Part shown: piece by piece, positions 1 through 8,860 of the stretch
Position numbering within the stretch: position 1 is the first letter of the stretch
How the letters are laid out: each line of letters starts with the position of its first letter
IMG/VR virus record: IMGVR_UViG_3300025154_000129
Location: 1 to 53,908 of that record
Length of the DNA stretch: 53,908 nt
Direction: 5' to 3' (one strand)
Source: a virus
Program-made: the position numbers and the translations under genes
The notes under the pieces: generated by a model
The model's input: only the letters and a program-made list of their open reading frames with translations
Told to the model about the DNA's origin: nothing
The model's database searches: none

Positions 1-132
1 GAGTTGTTTTGATATAGCAAGGAAAATTAAATCCTTGTGCTTTCCTTCAATCGAAAGTTACAGAACGAACTTTGAGTCATTGTAGAATTTGACGAGAAGG
101 TTGCTAGTTTGTAGATATGAAAGGATGAGTCA
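1..132. other. Upstream region of the tape measure gene with a repeated hairpin element
   Basis: No gene is supported here. Positions 18-37 form a small hairpin (CAAGGA at 18-23 and TCCTTG at 32-37) followed by TGCTTTCCTTCAATC. A closely related stretch lies on the - strand at about 38031-37990 and another on the + strand at about 48486-48555. It may end transcription of the gene lying before the window. The ribosome binding site of the next gene, GAAAGGATGA, ends shortly before position 133. Confidence 0.45.
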
Positions 133-3100
133 GTGGCGAGAACATTAGATCTTGGTATTCTATTCAAAGGCAACGCCGGGGATCTCATCAATACGGTGAA
201 CAAAGTTCGTTCGTCTCTTCAAAGTTTGAAAAAAGATTTTGAAGATCTAAACAAAGCTGCGGGACAAACAGGGGAAGGATCTGATAAAGCATCAAAGGGC
301 TTTGATAAAGCAGGGAAAAGTTCAAGAAAAACGGGGGATGACCTTAACTATCAAGGTAAACAAATAGGAAAGCTTAGTGATAGTTGGTATCGTCTAGGCG
401 CTGCTATGAGAGTAGTTTTGAGCTATACGATAGCAGGAGGTTTGTTTTACGGAGTAATAGAAGGAGCCAAAAAAGCTGTTTCGGAAATTATAAATTTCGA
501 TCAGGCTTTGCATAACTTGATGGCTATTTCAGGTGCTACTCGCGGTGAAGTAGGGGCAATGGGTGACATAATCAAGACTCTAGGCTCTACTACTCGATAT
601 GGTGCAAAAGAAATAGCAGATGGTATGGTTTACTTAGCACAGGCGGGTTTCAGTGCTGAAGAGTCTTTGGTTGCTATTAAAGACATTGCGATTTTGTCTA
701 CAGCTACTCTGGAGAAGTTTGAAACTACAGCGGATCTGGTGACGACTACCATAAGATCTTTTGGACTTCAAGCTTCTGATACAGCCAGAGTTACAGATAT
801 TTTTGCAACTGCGATTAATAAGTCCAAACTCGATATTGACAAATTGAGGGTCGCATTTAACTATGTAGGTCCTTTTGCACATAAAGCAGGAATGACGTTA
901 GAAGAAACGGCAGCGTCAATGATGGTCCTCGCTGATGCAGGCGTGAGACAATCAACAATAGGTACAGGTCTTCGTCAGGTTATTGCTCGTTTGGCAGGAC
1001 CTAGTGAGAAATTACGAGAAATTTTTTCCAAGTACAAAGTTGACATGGACAAAGTAAATCCTGCTACGAGTTCTTTTGTAGATATTATCAAAGAGCTTGA
1101 GAAGGTTATTCCTAAAGCAGCCGAGTCAGCTACAGGTCTAGGCAAAGCAGTTCAATTGTTTGGTCTTCGTGGTGCTCCTATCATATCAATTCTTACAGAA
1201 ATAGGATCTGAGAGGTATCAAGAGATTCTAAATATGACCTTCAAAATGGGATCTGCTGCTGAAATGGCAGAAATTCAGTTGCAAGGTCTAGGTTCTATGG
1301 TAAAGCAGCTTGGTGATAAGATGGGAGTTCTAGCTATTACTATAGGAGAAGGGGGAGTTTCATCTGCTTTTCGTGTTCTTTTAGGTATTCTAAGACCTTT
1401 AGCTGATGCAATGATTTACATAGCAGGAACAGCAGTGGGGAAATTCAATATTGCAATGACAGGTTTGACAGTCACAATTCTTGCTCTATACGCGGCTTTT
1501 AAGTTCCTTGCCCTTTCTTTCATCGCATTCAACTTTGGAACAACGATCATAGCTGCAAACTCTGCTGCAAAAGCATTAGGTTTGCTTACTTTATCTGCTG
1601 ATGCTTGCACCCTGGCTTTTAGATCACTGTGGGCGACCATGTTAGCTCATCCTATTATTGCTATAGCAGCAGGTTTAGCTGCTGTGATAGTGGCAATAAA
1701 GACATATGCGGATCATACAAAACAAGCTGCCCTAGAAGCAGAAAAGATGATTGTCAAGCATAATCAGGTCATCACAACTCTTGAGGGCTATAAAGATAAA
1801 CTGAGTAAGGTTGAAAAAGGATCAGCTAAGTACCATTCAATTGTTATGGCTCTTGTGAAAGAATATCCCCAACTTGCTTCCGTCATGTTAGATACAAATG
1901 CAACAATTGATGATCAAAGACTTGCAGTTAATAAGTTAATAGAGGAATACAAAAAACTCAAAGGTCTTGATCTTGAAACAGTAATGAGAAACATGGGGAA
2001 GGAAATTGTTGCAGCCACTACTAGAATGGAAGGTTTGCAAGAGCTTATACAAAAGAGGGGACAAGTTCCGACTGCGGTAGATGTTTTACCTCAAACTTTT
2101 GAAGCAAACGAAGCTCAGTTGAACTCGTGGGCAGCAGAAGCAGGCAAAGCAAAAACAGAATTGGAAGCTTTGCAAATGCAGGCTATGGAGTTGGACAGAG
2201 AATACACAAAGCTGACAGGGAAGAAATTTGATTGGAGCGGAGTAAAACTCCCTGAAGATTTGTACAAAAAAATAGAGCAGTTGAATGAGATAGTCAAAAA
2301 ACATGAAAAGTACATGCTCTCAGATGAAGCTAAGTTACAAGCTCAAATAGAAATGCTAGGTCAATTAGGAGATGCTTGGGTACAATACTACAATAGTGTT
2401 TCAGGTGCGGAAAAAGTCGATGTGATGGAAGCCGCAGAAAAAACGAACAAAGCAATAGATGAAATGAGGTCTAATGCTGAAAATCAATTCCTTACAGAAT
2501 CCCAAATAGAAGCAAAGAGAAAAGACCTTGTTGAAGACGGTCTAAAAACTCTCATGAAGAGTAAGCAGAAGGAAATAAAAGAGGTAGATCGAGCGGAGAG
2601 AGAAAAATACAATCTCAAAGAAGCTTGGTTGAATATAGAATACATGCGTCAGGCTATGGAACTCACGGAGAACGAGCAAAATTGGAGAAAAATAGCTGAT
2701 GCAGAATTGGAAGTTCTGACGGAAAGATTGGCAAACAGACAAAGGCTTACAAAAGAATTATCAGAACAAAGAGATTCCATGACTCCTGATACTTATGCTA
2801 AGTTGATGGAGGATGCAGTAAAGGGAGAGTTTGAGGCGTTCAAGGCACTATATGCCAAAGACAAAGAAGTTGTGAAGAAAAATCTGGATGAGAAATTAGC
2901 GAAAGAAGTTGACTACTCCCGAGAACATGCACGAATTACTAAGCTCATGTTTGACAATGATTTGATAACACGTAAGCAGTATGATGAATATGTAAAAAAT
3001 ATGTATCTTCACAGGCACCAATACGATACAGAGTATTACAAACAAGGGAAGCTATCTGCCAAAGAATATTTTGATTATTTGCTTGAGCTAGTCAAACAAG

Positions 3101-3876
3101 AAGGTGAGTTCTCTAAAGAAGCCAAAGAACAAATGGCTACAGAGTTCGGGACTATGACAGAGAGAATAGCTTTAGGGTTTGATCGAGCTAGAGAGAAAAT
3201 GAAAACATGGGGGGAAACAATTGTAAGCATAAGTGAGCAGATTGGTGATAAAATAGCAGATGAAGCTGTAGGGGCACTGGATTTGTTCGGAGATTCTGCG
3301 GATTCAATGTCGGAGAGATTTGCTAACGCTGCACGAAACATATTGAAGTGGTTGGCAGAAATGATCATCAAGCAAACTCTGATGAATGCTCTTATGGGAG
3401 GTGCCGGGGGAGGGGGAGGAATATTAGGTTTAATAACAGGAGCTTTGGGAATGAGCGGGGGACTAGGTTACGACCCTGCTCTAGGAAAAACTGGTTTTGG
3501 TATCACTCCTTATCATCACAAAGGTGGAATATTAGGCAAAGAAGCTACATTCCAAAGAGCAATTCCTTTGTCTGTATTTGCTAACGCGAAACGTGCTCAT
3601 GAAGGTGCTATACTTGGGAAAGATGAGATTCCTTTCATTGGTAAAAAAGGCGAAGGTGTTTTCACTGAGAAACAAATGGAAGCTTTAGGATCTTTCAGTC
3701 AACCCACAGTCAATGTAAAAACAGAGTTCAAAGTTGATCCTAATTTGAAAATGAAAATAAAAGAAGGTCCTACAAGACAAGAACTGCAAACAACCATTAA
3801 AACCATTCATCTTCAAGCTCTTACTGAGGACGAGGATTATTTAAATATGAATAGGTCTTTCATTAGGGGAGGTTGA
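133..3876 (+). CDS. Tail tape measure protein (TP901 type)
   Basis: This 1247-residue protein sets tail length and is threaded through the tail tube; the family may help DNA enter the cell. The N-terminal 400 residues match the TP901 tape measure core (repeated ALxNLMAISGAT-like and TGLRQVIARL-like stretches). Hydrophobic segments lie near residues 90-115 and 425-540. A long charged coiled-coil region covers roughly residues 540-1080, followed by a glycine-rich stretch (GGAGGGGG) near 1090. The start is GTG at 133, spaced from GAAAGGATGA. It sits directly before small minor tail genes, as expected for a lambda-type tail operon. The family assignment is firm; the exact tail length cannot be derived with confidence. 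Confidence 0.93.
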   Translation: MARTLDLGILFKGNAGDLINTVNKVRSSLQSLKKDFEDLNKAAGQTGEGSDKASKGFDKAGKSSRKTGDDLNYQGKQIGKLSDSWYRLGAAMRVVLSYTIAGGLFYGVIEGAKKAVSEIINFDQALHNLMAISGATRGEVGAMGDIIKTLGSTTRYGAKEIADGMVYLAQAGFSAEESLVAIKDIAILSTATLEKFETTADLVTTTIRSFGLQASDTARVTDIFATAINKSKLDIDKLRVAFNYVGPFAHKAGMTLEETAASMMVLADAGVRQSTIGTGLRQVIARLAGPSEKLREIFSKYKVDMDKVNPATSSFVDIIKELEKVIPKAAESATGLGKAVQLFGLRGAPIISILTEIGSERYQEILNMTFKMGSAAEMAEIQLQGLGSMVKQLGDKMGVLAITIGEGGVSSAFRVLLGILRPLADAMIYIAGTAVGKFNIAMTGLTVTILALYAAFKFLALSFIAFNFGTTIIAANSAAKALGLLTLSADACTLAFRSLWATMLAHPIIAIAAGLAAVIVAIKTYADHTKQAALEAEKMIVKHNQVITTLEGYKDKLSKVEKGSAKYHSIVMALVKEYPQLASVMLDTNATIDDQRLAVNKLIEEYKKLKGLDLETVMRNMGKEIVAATTRMEGLQELIQKRGQVPTAVDVLPQTFEANEAQLNSWAAEAGKAKTELEALQMQAMELDREYTKLTGKKFDWSGVKLPEDLYKKIEQLNEIVKKHEKYMLSDEAKLQAQIEMLGQLGDAWVQYYNSVSGAEKVDVMEAAEKTNKAIDEMRSNAENQFLTESQIEAKRKDLVEDGLKTLMKSKQKEIKEVDRAEREKYNLKEAWLNIEYMRQAMELTENEQNWRKIADAELEVLTERLANRQRLTKELSEQRDSMTPDTYAKLMEDAVKGEFEAFKALYAKDKEVVKKNLDEKLAKEVDYSREHARITKLMFDNDLITRKQYDEYVKNMYLHRHQYDTEYYKQGKLSAKEYFDYLLELVKQEGEFSKEAKEQMATEFGTMTERIALGFDRAREKMKTWGETIVSISEQIGDKIADEAVGALDLFGDSADSMSERFANAARNILKWLAEMIIKQTLMNALMGGAGGGGGILGLITGALGMSGGLGYDPALGKTGFGITPYHHKGGILGKEATFQRAIPLSVFANAKRAHEGAILGKDEIPFIGKKGEGVFTEKQMEALGSFSQPTVNVKTEFKVDPNLKMKIKEGPTRQELQTTIKTIHLQALTEDEDYLNMNRSFIRGG

Positions 3877-3877
3877 T

Positions 3878-4336
3878 ATGGCTTACGATTCGTGGCCATG
3901 GAATGCCATAGCAGGGGGACAATACACCCCTGATAATTTTAAATGTAAATGGGTAGATAAGATATTTATCCAAGAAGCAGGATCGGGGCAAATTTCGACT
4001 GAGCCCATGAATACTGATGGTTACTGGGTTTTTTCAATGGAATTCAAATGTGTCTATCCTGAATCATTCATTGACTTCCTTAATTTTTACTATGCTCATA
4101 GAGGGGGATCTCCTTTTTACTTTCGCTTTCCTTTTGAATTAGCAGGATATCCTGAAGGTGCAGAAGAAGCAGAGCCGGGGGGCTTAGGCCCTTGGGCTTC
4201 AGAAGTAGCGATAGGTGCAGGAGAGTCTTTCACTAAATTAGTAATTTGGGAACAAGATGATCTTGAGTTTGAGCGTCATCCTACAAAAGAGAACTACTGG
4301 CAAGTAAACGGAACTGTAATATTGAGGCAAATATAA
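3878..4336 (+). CDS. Minor tail protein, probable distal-tail component (lambda gpM / DUF2460-like)
   Basis: A 152-residue protein in the position lambda gpM holds, between the tape measure and an L-like protein. The central motif FYYAHRGGSPFYFRFPFE resembles the part of small tail-tip proteins where an aromatic-rich strand packs on the tail tube. It starts one base after the tape measure stop and its stop codon overlaps the next ATG, so it is translated with its neighbours. Assignment rests on gene order and overall character, not on a decisive motif; DUF2460-like is an inference. Confidence 0.7.
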   Translation: MAYDSWPWNAIAGGQYTPDNFKCKWVDKIFIQEAGSGQISTEPMNTDGYWVFSMEFKCVYPESFIDFLNFYYAHRGGSPFYFRFPFELAGYPEGAEEAEPGGLGPWASEVAIGAGESFTKLVIWEQDDLEFERHPTKENYWQVNGTVILRQI

Positions 4337-4953
4337 TGCTGCCTATACCGTCTAATGTAATGGAAGAAATGCACAAGCTACACAGAGATGGGAGTTTACT
4401 CTGCTTGATTTCTGTAGCCGAAGCTGACATATACCTTGCGAGAAATGTGAAGGATGTTGTTTGGAATAGTATTACTTGGTTGAAGAGTTGGTTTGAGATA
4501 GACGGGATCACTCAGGATGGTAATGAGTACGCTCCCACTATCCAAGTTCATTTCAGTAACATAGGTGGAGGGGTTGAGCAGACAATTAGAGATAATGATA
4601 TGCTCAAAAGAATGTGGGCAGAATTGTATGTTATCAACTCCAAACTACTAGAAGCCGATGAATACATTTTTTACTCTAAGTTCCAAATAAAGAAACCTAC
4701 AGTGAGCAGAGGAGTAGCTACTGTTGTTGCTGGTCTTGACAACCCTCTGACTTTGCCTTGGCCCTATTGGAAGATGCATGATAGTATTTGTCAGTATCCT
4801 ACTTTTCCTGGAGATCCTAGATGCCCTTATTCTGGGGAATTAACTACATGCCCAAGAACTTTACGGGGCTGTCTTGATCGACATGGAAATGCAAAATACT
4901 TTGGTGCTCAATTAGGTATTGTTAGATCAATACAGGATGATGAAGATTTATGA
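4336..4953 (+). CDS. Tail tip protein, lambda gpL-like with four-cysteine cluster site
   Basis: A 205-residue protein. Its C-terminal part carries four cysteines at about residues 152, 163, 172 and 179 (C-x10-C-x8-C-x6-C), ending in a YFGAQLGI motif. Lambda gpL binds an iron-sulfur cluster through a similar C-terminal set of four cysteines, so a metal cluster is likely here too. gpL forms part of the tail tip that joins tube and central fibre. The gene overlaps the previous stop and the next ATG (ATGA), consistent with coupled translation. The N-terminal half would be the tail-hub fold by analogy. Confidence 0.8.
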   Translation: MLPIPSNVMEEMHKLHRDGSLLCLISVAEADIYLARNVKDVVWNSITWLKSWFEIDGITQDGNEYAPTIQVHFSNIGGGVEQTIRDNDMLKRMWAELYVINSKLLEADEYIFYSKFQIKKPTVSRGVATVVAGLDNPLTLPWPYWKMHDSICQYPTFPGDPRCPYSGELTTCPRTLRGCLDRHGNAKYFGAQLGIVRSIQDDEDL

Positions 4954-5339
4954 AAAGTGAATTTGATCATCTTATCGGTAAGCCTTTCGGAGAGTACGGC
5001 AGAGGTCCTGATTTGTACGATTGTTGGGGTGTTGTTATTGAGTCAGGAAAATTGATGGGAGAAGATACTCCAGATTATTCTGATATTTCACACAATGAAG
5101 CTGATAAAGTTTGGGGAATCGTAAGGAAAACGCTCCCCGAGTACGAACAGATAGACAAGCCCGTCAGAAAAGCTATCGTTCTTTTCAAGCATGTTGACGG
5201 GTCTGCCCACTTCGGTCGTATGATAGATAAAAGATACATGATTCATACCAATGAAGAACTAGGATGCCATATATCTTCTGTAACTGATGGTTTGTATTCT
5301 AAACTGGTGAAGGGATTCTACCTGTGCAAGAAACAGTGA
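4950..5339 (+). CDS. NlpC/P60-family cell wall peptidase, tail tip (lambda gpK C-domain-like)
   Basis: A 129-residue protein with the NlpC/P60 signature YDCWGVV (candidate nucleophile Cys25) and a later GSAHFGRM segment that can supply the catalytic histidine (about residue 93). Enzymes of this family cut peptide links in peptidoglycan. In lambda-like tails this domain sits in gpK, between L and I, and helps the tail pass the cell wall. Unlike lambda gpK it lacks the N-terminal JAMM metalloprotease domain. It starts in an ATGA overlap with the L-like gene. Confidence 0.85.
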   Translation: MKSEFDHLIGKPFGEYGRGPDLYDCWGVVIESGKLMGEDTPDYSDISHNEADKVWGIVRKTLPEYEQIDKPVRKAIVLFKHVDGSAHFGRMIDKRYMIHTNEELGCHISSVTDGLYSKLVKGFYLCKKQ

Positions 5340-8300
5340 GAGTTGTAGTTATCCCATATCTTATCTCCCCTTCTAAAGATAGAGTTGTGTACAACTACCC
5401 TTGGAGATTAGGTCTTACTATTGATGAGGCTATAAGGCTAGGAAAAGCACATCTTGATAAGCTAGGTGTAGATAGGATTCATATTAGTTGTCAGGGATAC
5501 CCATCTTCGCCGGAACAAGAATTGCTCCCGAGCGATATGATCATAATCTCATCGTATCAAGGAGCCCCTGCAATTGCAGGACTTCTTGTTACTTATGCAG
5601 GAACGGCTGCTACTACTGCTATGGTTGTTGCCAATATTGCAGCGGCAGTTTTAACCATAGGAGCAGGTCTTCTTATCAGTTCAATCATGTCCCCGACAAT
5701 ACCTGAATCTCCAGGTTCAGAGAAAGCCACGTACGGTTGGGGAGGAATGCAAAACATGAATGCTTCAGGACTTCCTGTTCCTGTAGCATATGGAGAGTTG
5801 TGGAGTGCCCCTCCTATTATCGGAGGTTACAGAACAGTAGATGAAGACTACAATATGTGGCAGTTTATTTTGTTTGCTCTGAGTGCAGGCAAAACAAATA
5901 ACGTAATAACAGCAGATAGAGTACGAATAGGGGAAGAACTTTTAACGAGCTATGATAATTATGTTTTTGCGGCTACAGACGGAGATACAACCGTAGGAGC
6001 TTCTACAGTAACTACACTCTCCAATTTTCCTGATACAAAACATGATTTCTCGTATGACAGAAGACTGAGATACGACCCTAGAGCAAATGCAGTAGGCGTT
6101 TGTCTTTTGAATTTTAACACTGCAATATGGTCTATGGAAACAACTTTTTTAGATGGGGATTACGTTCTCCCTACTGTAGTTGGAGACTACTGCTACGAAT
6201 GTACGACAGCAGGAGATACAGATATAACAGAGCCTGTGTGGGGGACTACCCCTGGGGGAACAACATCTGACGGAACAGTTGTTTGGACTTGCAGGGCTTT
6301 AGCTTCTCCTTCAGATTGGACAGCGAACACAGCAAAGATTTCAGGGGATTACGTTACCTCTACTGTATCTAATGGGTATTGGTATGAATGTACTACACCA
6401 GGAACTACTCATGCTACTACAGAACCTACATGGGGGACGGTTGTAGGGGGAACAACATCTGATGGGGTGGATGTTGTATGGACTTGTAGAACAGCAAAAA
6501 ACTTACCTGTGCTTGATTCTTCAGGGAGAGGCTCACCTTGGACGAAATACGGACAAGCTGAGGTAAAACTAGATAGTCCTAAATGGGGAAATGGTTATAT
6601 TGATTTACCCGGAGAAGGGGACTACTTATCTACAGATGATTATGAAACTCTGCTAATGTCTCGCCCTGTTCAATTTGAATTTTGGGTTAAATTCCCTGAT
6701 TATAATAATAGATGTCTTTTTTACACAACTTCTACAGAAACAGAAGGAGAAGTTGTTACCGTAACGAGAGTTTTCTTCGGTTACTTGAGCAGCCAATTAT
6801 ATTTTCAATCTTCTCAAGTGAAGTACGAAGTCTCAAACCCTCCTGCGGGAGGGGTAGATAGTTTGCAGTGGTCGGTTATTTTTAGTTCTTCTGAAGACTT
6901 CACTCCTACATTGGATACTTGGTACTATATCAAAGGAACAGTTTCGTCAGGTCATCTAATTTATACAGGGGAGATGGGTGCCCCGGAGGTAACGGAAGGT
7001 GATTTCAAAATCCAAGTTGAGGATGATTTAGGAGATCTTGTAACTTTAATGACCGACAAGGATTTTTACATAGCAAATAACGACGCCAGACTAAGCGATG
7101 CCCCTGAAGATTACAGTTCTTTGTCCTATAAGAGTTATTATAACCAATACATAGGATATGGTAAGTATGTTCTATCGGGTGTTCCTACAGAAATCTATGG
7201 TCTTTGTAGTTTGGATTGCATTAGAATTACTAGAGGAACAGCTTATGATTTGACAGTTGAAGGAACAGAAGATGTCGTTCCTACGGAAGAGATTACAACC
7301 AATGCGACAACAGACTTCGCCGCTGCTTTCATTATTCAAACTCAAAGTAAATGCGATCATGTCAAAATAATATTGGAGTTCAGGGAAGGCTTAGGGCATG
7401 TAAGTAGTAACACAGGTAAAACAAGTGCGAGGTCTGTAGAATTCTCTTACCATTATAGAGTAACAGGAACTTCTACTTGGACAGAAAGTACAATAGTATG
7501 TGGAGCAGAAAGATTATCTTCTGTCCCTCGTTTTGAATTTCAACTTGATTTGCCTTCTCGAGATTTTTACGATATTCTTTTAGTAAGGAAAACATCTGAC
7601 CATGACAACGAAGATAATACGAAAGATAGTTCATGGTTAGTGTCGTTTCAAGAAATACTAGATTTGCAGCAATTATATCCAGGTATTCAGGTAATGGCTT
7701 TGGGTGTGAAAGCTAGTGACAAAGTATCTGGTACTTTAGGAACTGTAGTTGTTAAACACCAAAGAACTCTTATTACAGTCCCTACTTGGGACAATTCAAG
7801 TACCCAAGAAGTTGATCCTTCTGTCCCCGCATGGCAAATGTTTGATGCTTGCACAAATAGACTATACGGAATAAAACAGACACCTTCAGATTTAAAACGA
7901 ACCTCTTTTGAGGATTGGGAAGAATGGACAGAAGCTTTAGTTGTAGGAAATAGAAGAGCAACGTGCAATGTTGTCTATGATGAGTTGTCCAATTTCGCTG
8001 ATGGGTTTCTAAGAAACATCGAACAATGTGGAAGAATGAGAATACTAAGAGAAGGGTCTTTGTGGAAACCTGTTGTTGATAAACCCAGAATCTCTCAATA
8101 TGTATTTTCAGCAGGAAATATCCTTCCTTCAAGCAAAGGATCAAAAGATAGTTCTTGTAGTTGGTCAGGGTATGACGAAACTGAGAAGGTTGATGCGGTT
8201 ACAGTAACTTGGTGGGATGCAGATAAGTACGGAGTAAAAAAGACCACTGCACTTGCAAAAGCTTCTTGGTATGAAGAACTTTCAAGACTTCCTAAAGTTC

Positions 8301-8851
8301 AGAACGTAGAATTAAGAGGATGCAATAATGAAGATGAAGCAAATAGACATGCTCGATATCGCATTAATAAAAATGAACACATTACAATGCAAGGTTCTCA
8401 TAAAGCGGGCGCTCAATGCTCTGGCATAGAATTCGGAGATGTTTTTACTTTGCTCCCTAGTAGTTATAAATCTGTTTGGGGAGGAAATCTTGCGAGAGAT
8501 CATACAAGCGAATCAGCTTTATATGTGAATGGCGAGGTTAATTTGACATATCCTAGTGGAGAGACTGAAACCTCTTATTTGAGTGCAGCTAAATTGTTCG
8601 CTGTGGGAACAAGTGGAGAATATTGCAGTTATTCAATTTCTAGTATTTCAGGAAATGTAATAGAAATAGTAGGAAGCCATTCAGGAAACAGGGGAGATAC
8701 AGTAGGTATAGGCAGATTAACAGAAGACAGATTGACACAGCAGGTTACAAAAGTCAGTCATAATTTTTCTGCTAGGGAAGTTTCTTTTGAATGGTGTACA
8801 TATTCAGATGATGTGTTTTATTATGACGATTGGCCCGGCATTCCTATTTAA
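5324..8851 (+). CDS. Tail tip attachment protein: gpI-like domain fused to gpJ-like host specificity protein
   Basis: 1175 residues. Residues 1-90 resemble the ubiquitin-like part of lambda tail assembly protein I, ending LLPSDMIIISSYQGAP, and are followed by an Ala/Gly/Ile hydrophobic stretch typical of gpI. The rest is a gpJ-like tip protein (GLPVPVAYGELWSAPPI), the central fibre that meets the receptor. Residues about 265-395 hold two copies of a GDYV...YECTT...EPTWG...VVWTCR repeat seen in carbohydrate-binding phage proteins; residues about 410-640 look like a LamG-type beta sandwich. The start is GTG 5324, or GTG 5336 overlapping the upstream stop. Inserted binding modules suggest glycan recognition. 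Confidence 0.85.
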   Translation: MQETVRVVVIPYLISPSKDRVVYNYPWRLGLTIDEAIRLGKAHLDKLGVDRIHISCQGYPSSPEQELLPSDMIIISSYQGAPAIAGLLVTYAGTAATTAMVVANIAAAVLTIGAGLLISSIMSPTIPESPGSEKATYGWGGMQNMNASGLPVPVAYGELWSAPPIIGGYRTVDEDYNMWQFILFALSAGKTNNVITADRVRIGEELLTSYDNYVFAATDGDTTVGASTVTTLSNFPDTKHDFSYDRRLRYDPRANAVGVCLLNFNTAIWSMETTFLDGDYVLPTVVGDYCYECTTAGDTDITEPVWGTTPGGTTSDGTVVWTCRALASPSDWTANTAKISGDYVTSTVSNGYWYECTTPGTTHATTEPTWGTVVGGTTSDGVDVVWTCRTAKNLPVLDSSGRGSPWTKYGQAEVKLDSPKWGNGYIDLPGEGDYLSTDDYETLLMSRPVQFEFWVKFPDYNNRCLFYTTSTETEGEVVTVTRVFFGYLSSQLYFQSSQVKYEVSNPPAGGVDSLQWSVIFSSSEDFTPTLDTWYYIKGTVSSGHLIYTGEMGAPEVTEGDFKIQVEDDLGDLVTLMTDKDFYIANNDARLSDAPEDYSSLSYKSYYNQYIGYGKYVLSGVPTEIYGLCSLDCIRITRGTAYDLTVEGTEDVVPTEEITTNATTDFAAAFIIQTQSKCDHVKIILEFREGLGHVSSNTGKTSARSVEFSYHYRVTGTSTWTESTIVCGAERLSSVPRFEFQLDLPSRDFYDILLVRKTSDHDNEDNTKDSSWLVSFQEILDLQQLYPGIQVMALGVKASDKVSGTLGTVVVKHQRTLITVPTWDNSSTQEVDPSVPAWQMFDACTNRLYGIKQTPSDLKRTSFEDWEEWTEALVVGNRRATCNVVYDELSNFADGFLRNIEQCGRMRILREGSLWKPVVDKPRISQYVFSAGNILPSSKGSKDSSCSWSGYDETEKVDAVTVTWWDADKYGVKKTTALAKASWYEELSRLPKVQNVELRGCNNEDEANRHARYRINKNEHITMQGSHKAGAQCSGIEFGDVFTLLPSSYKSVWGGNLARDHTSESALYVNGEVNLTYPSGETETSYLSAAKLFAVGTSGEYCSYSISSISGNVIEIVGSHSGNRGDTVGIGRLTEDRLTQQVTKVSHNFSAREVSFEWCTYSDDVFYYDDWPGIPI

Positions 8852-8860
8852 GGAGAAAAA

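Noticed and set aside
3348-3584. Second protein inside the end of the tape measure gene
   Set aside because: Composition is atypical and no ribosome binding site precedes it; it is a shadow of the main frame.
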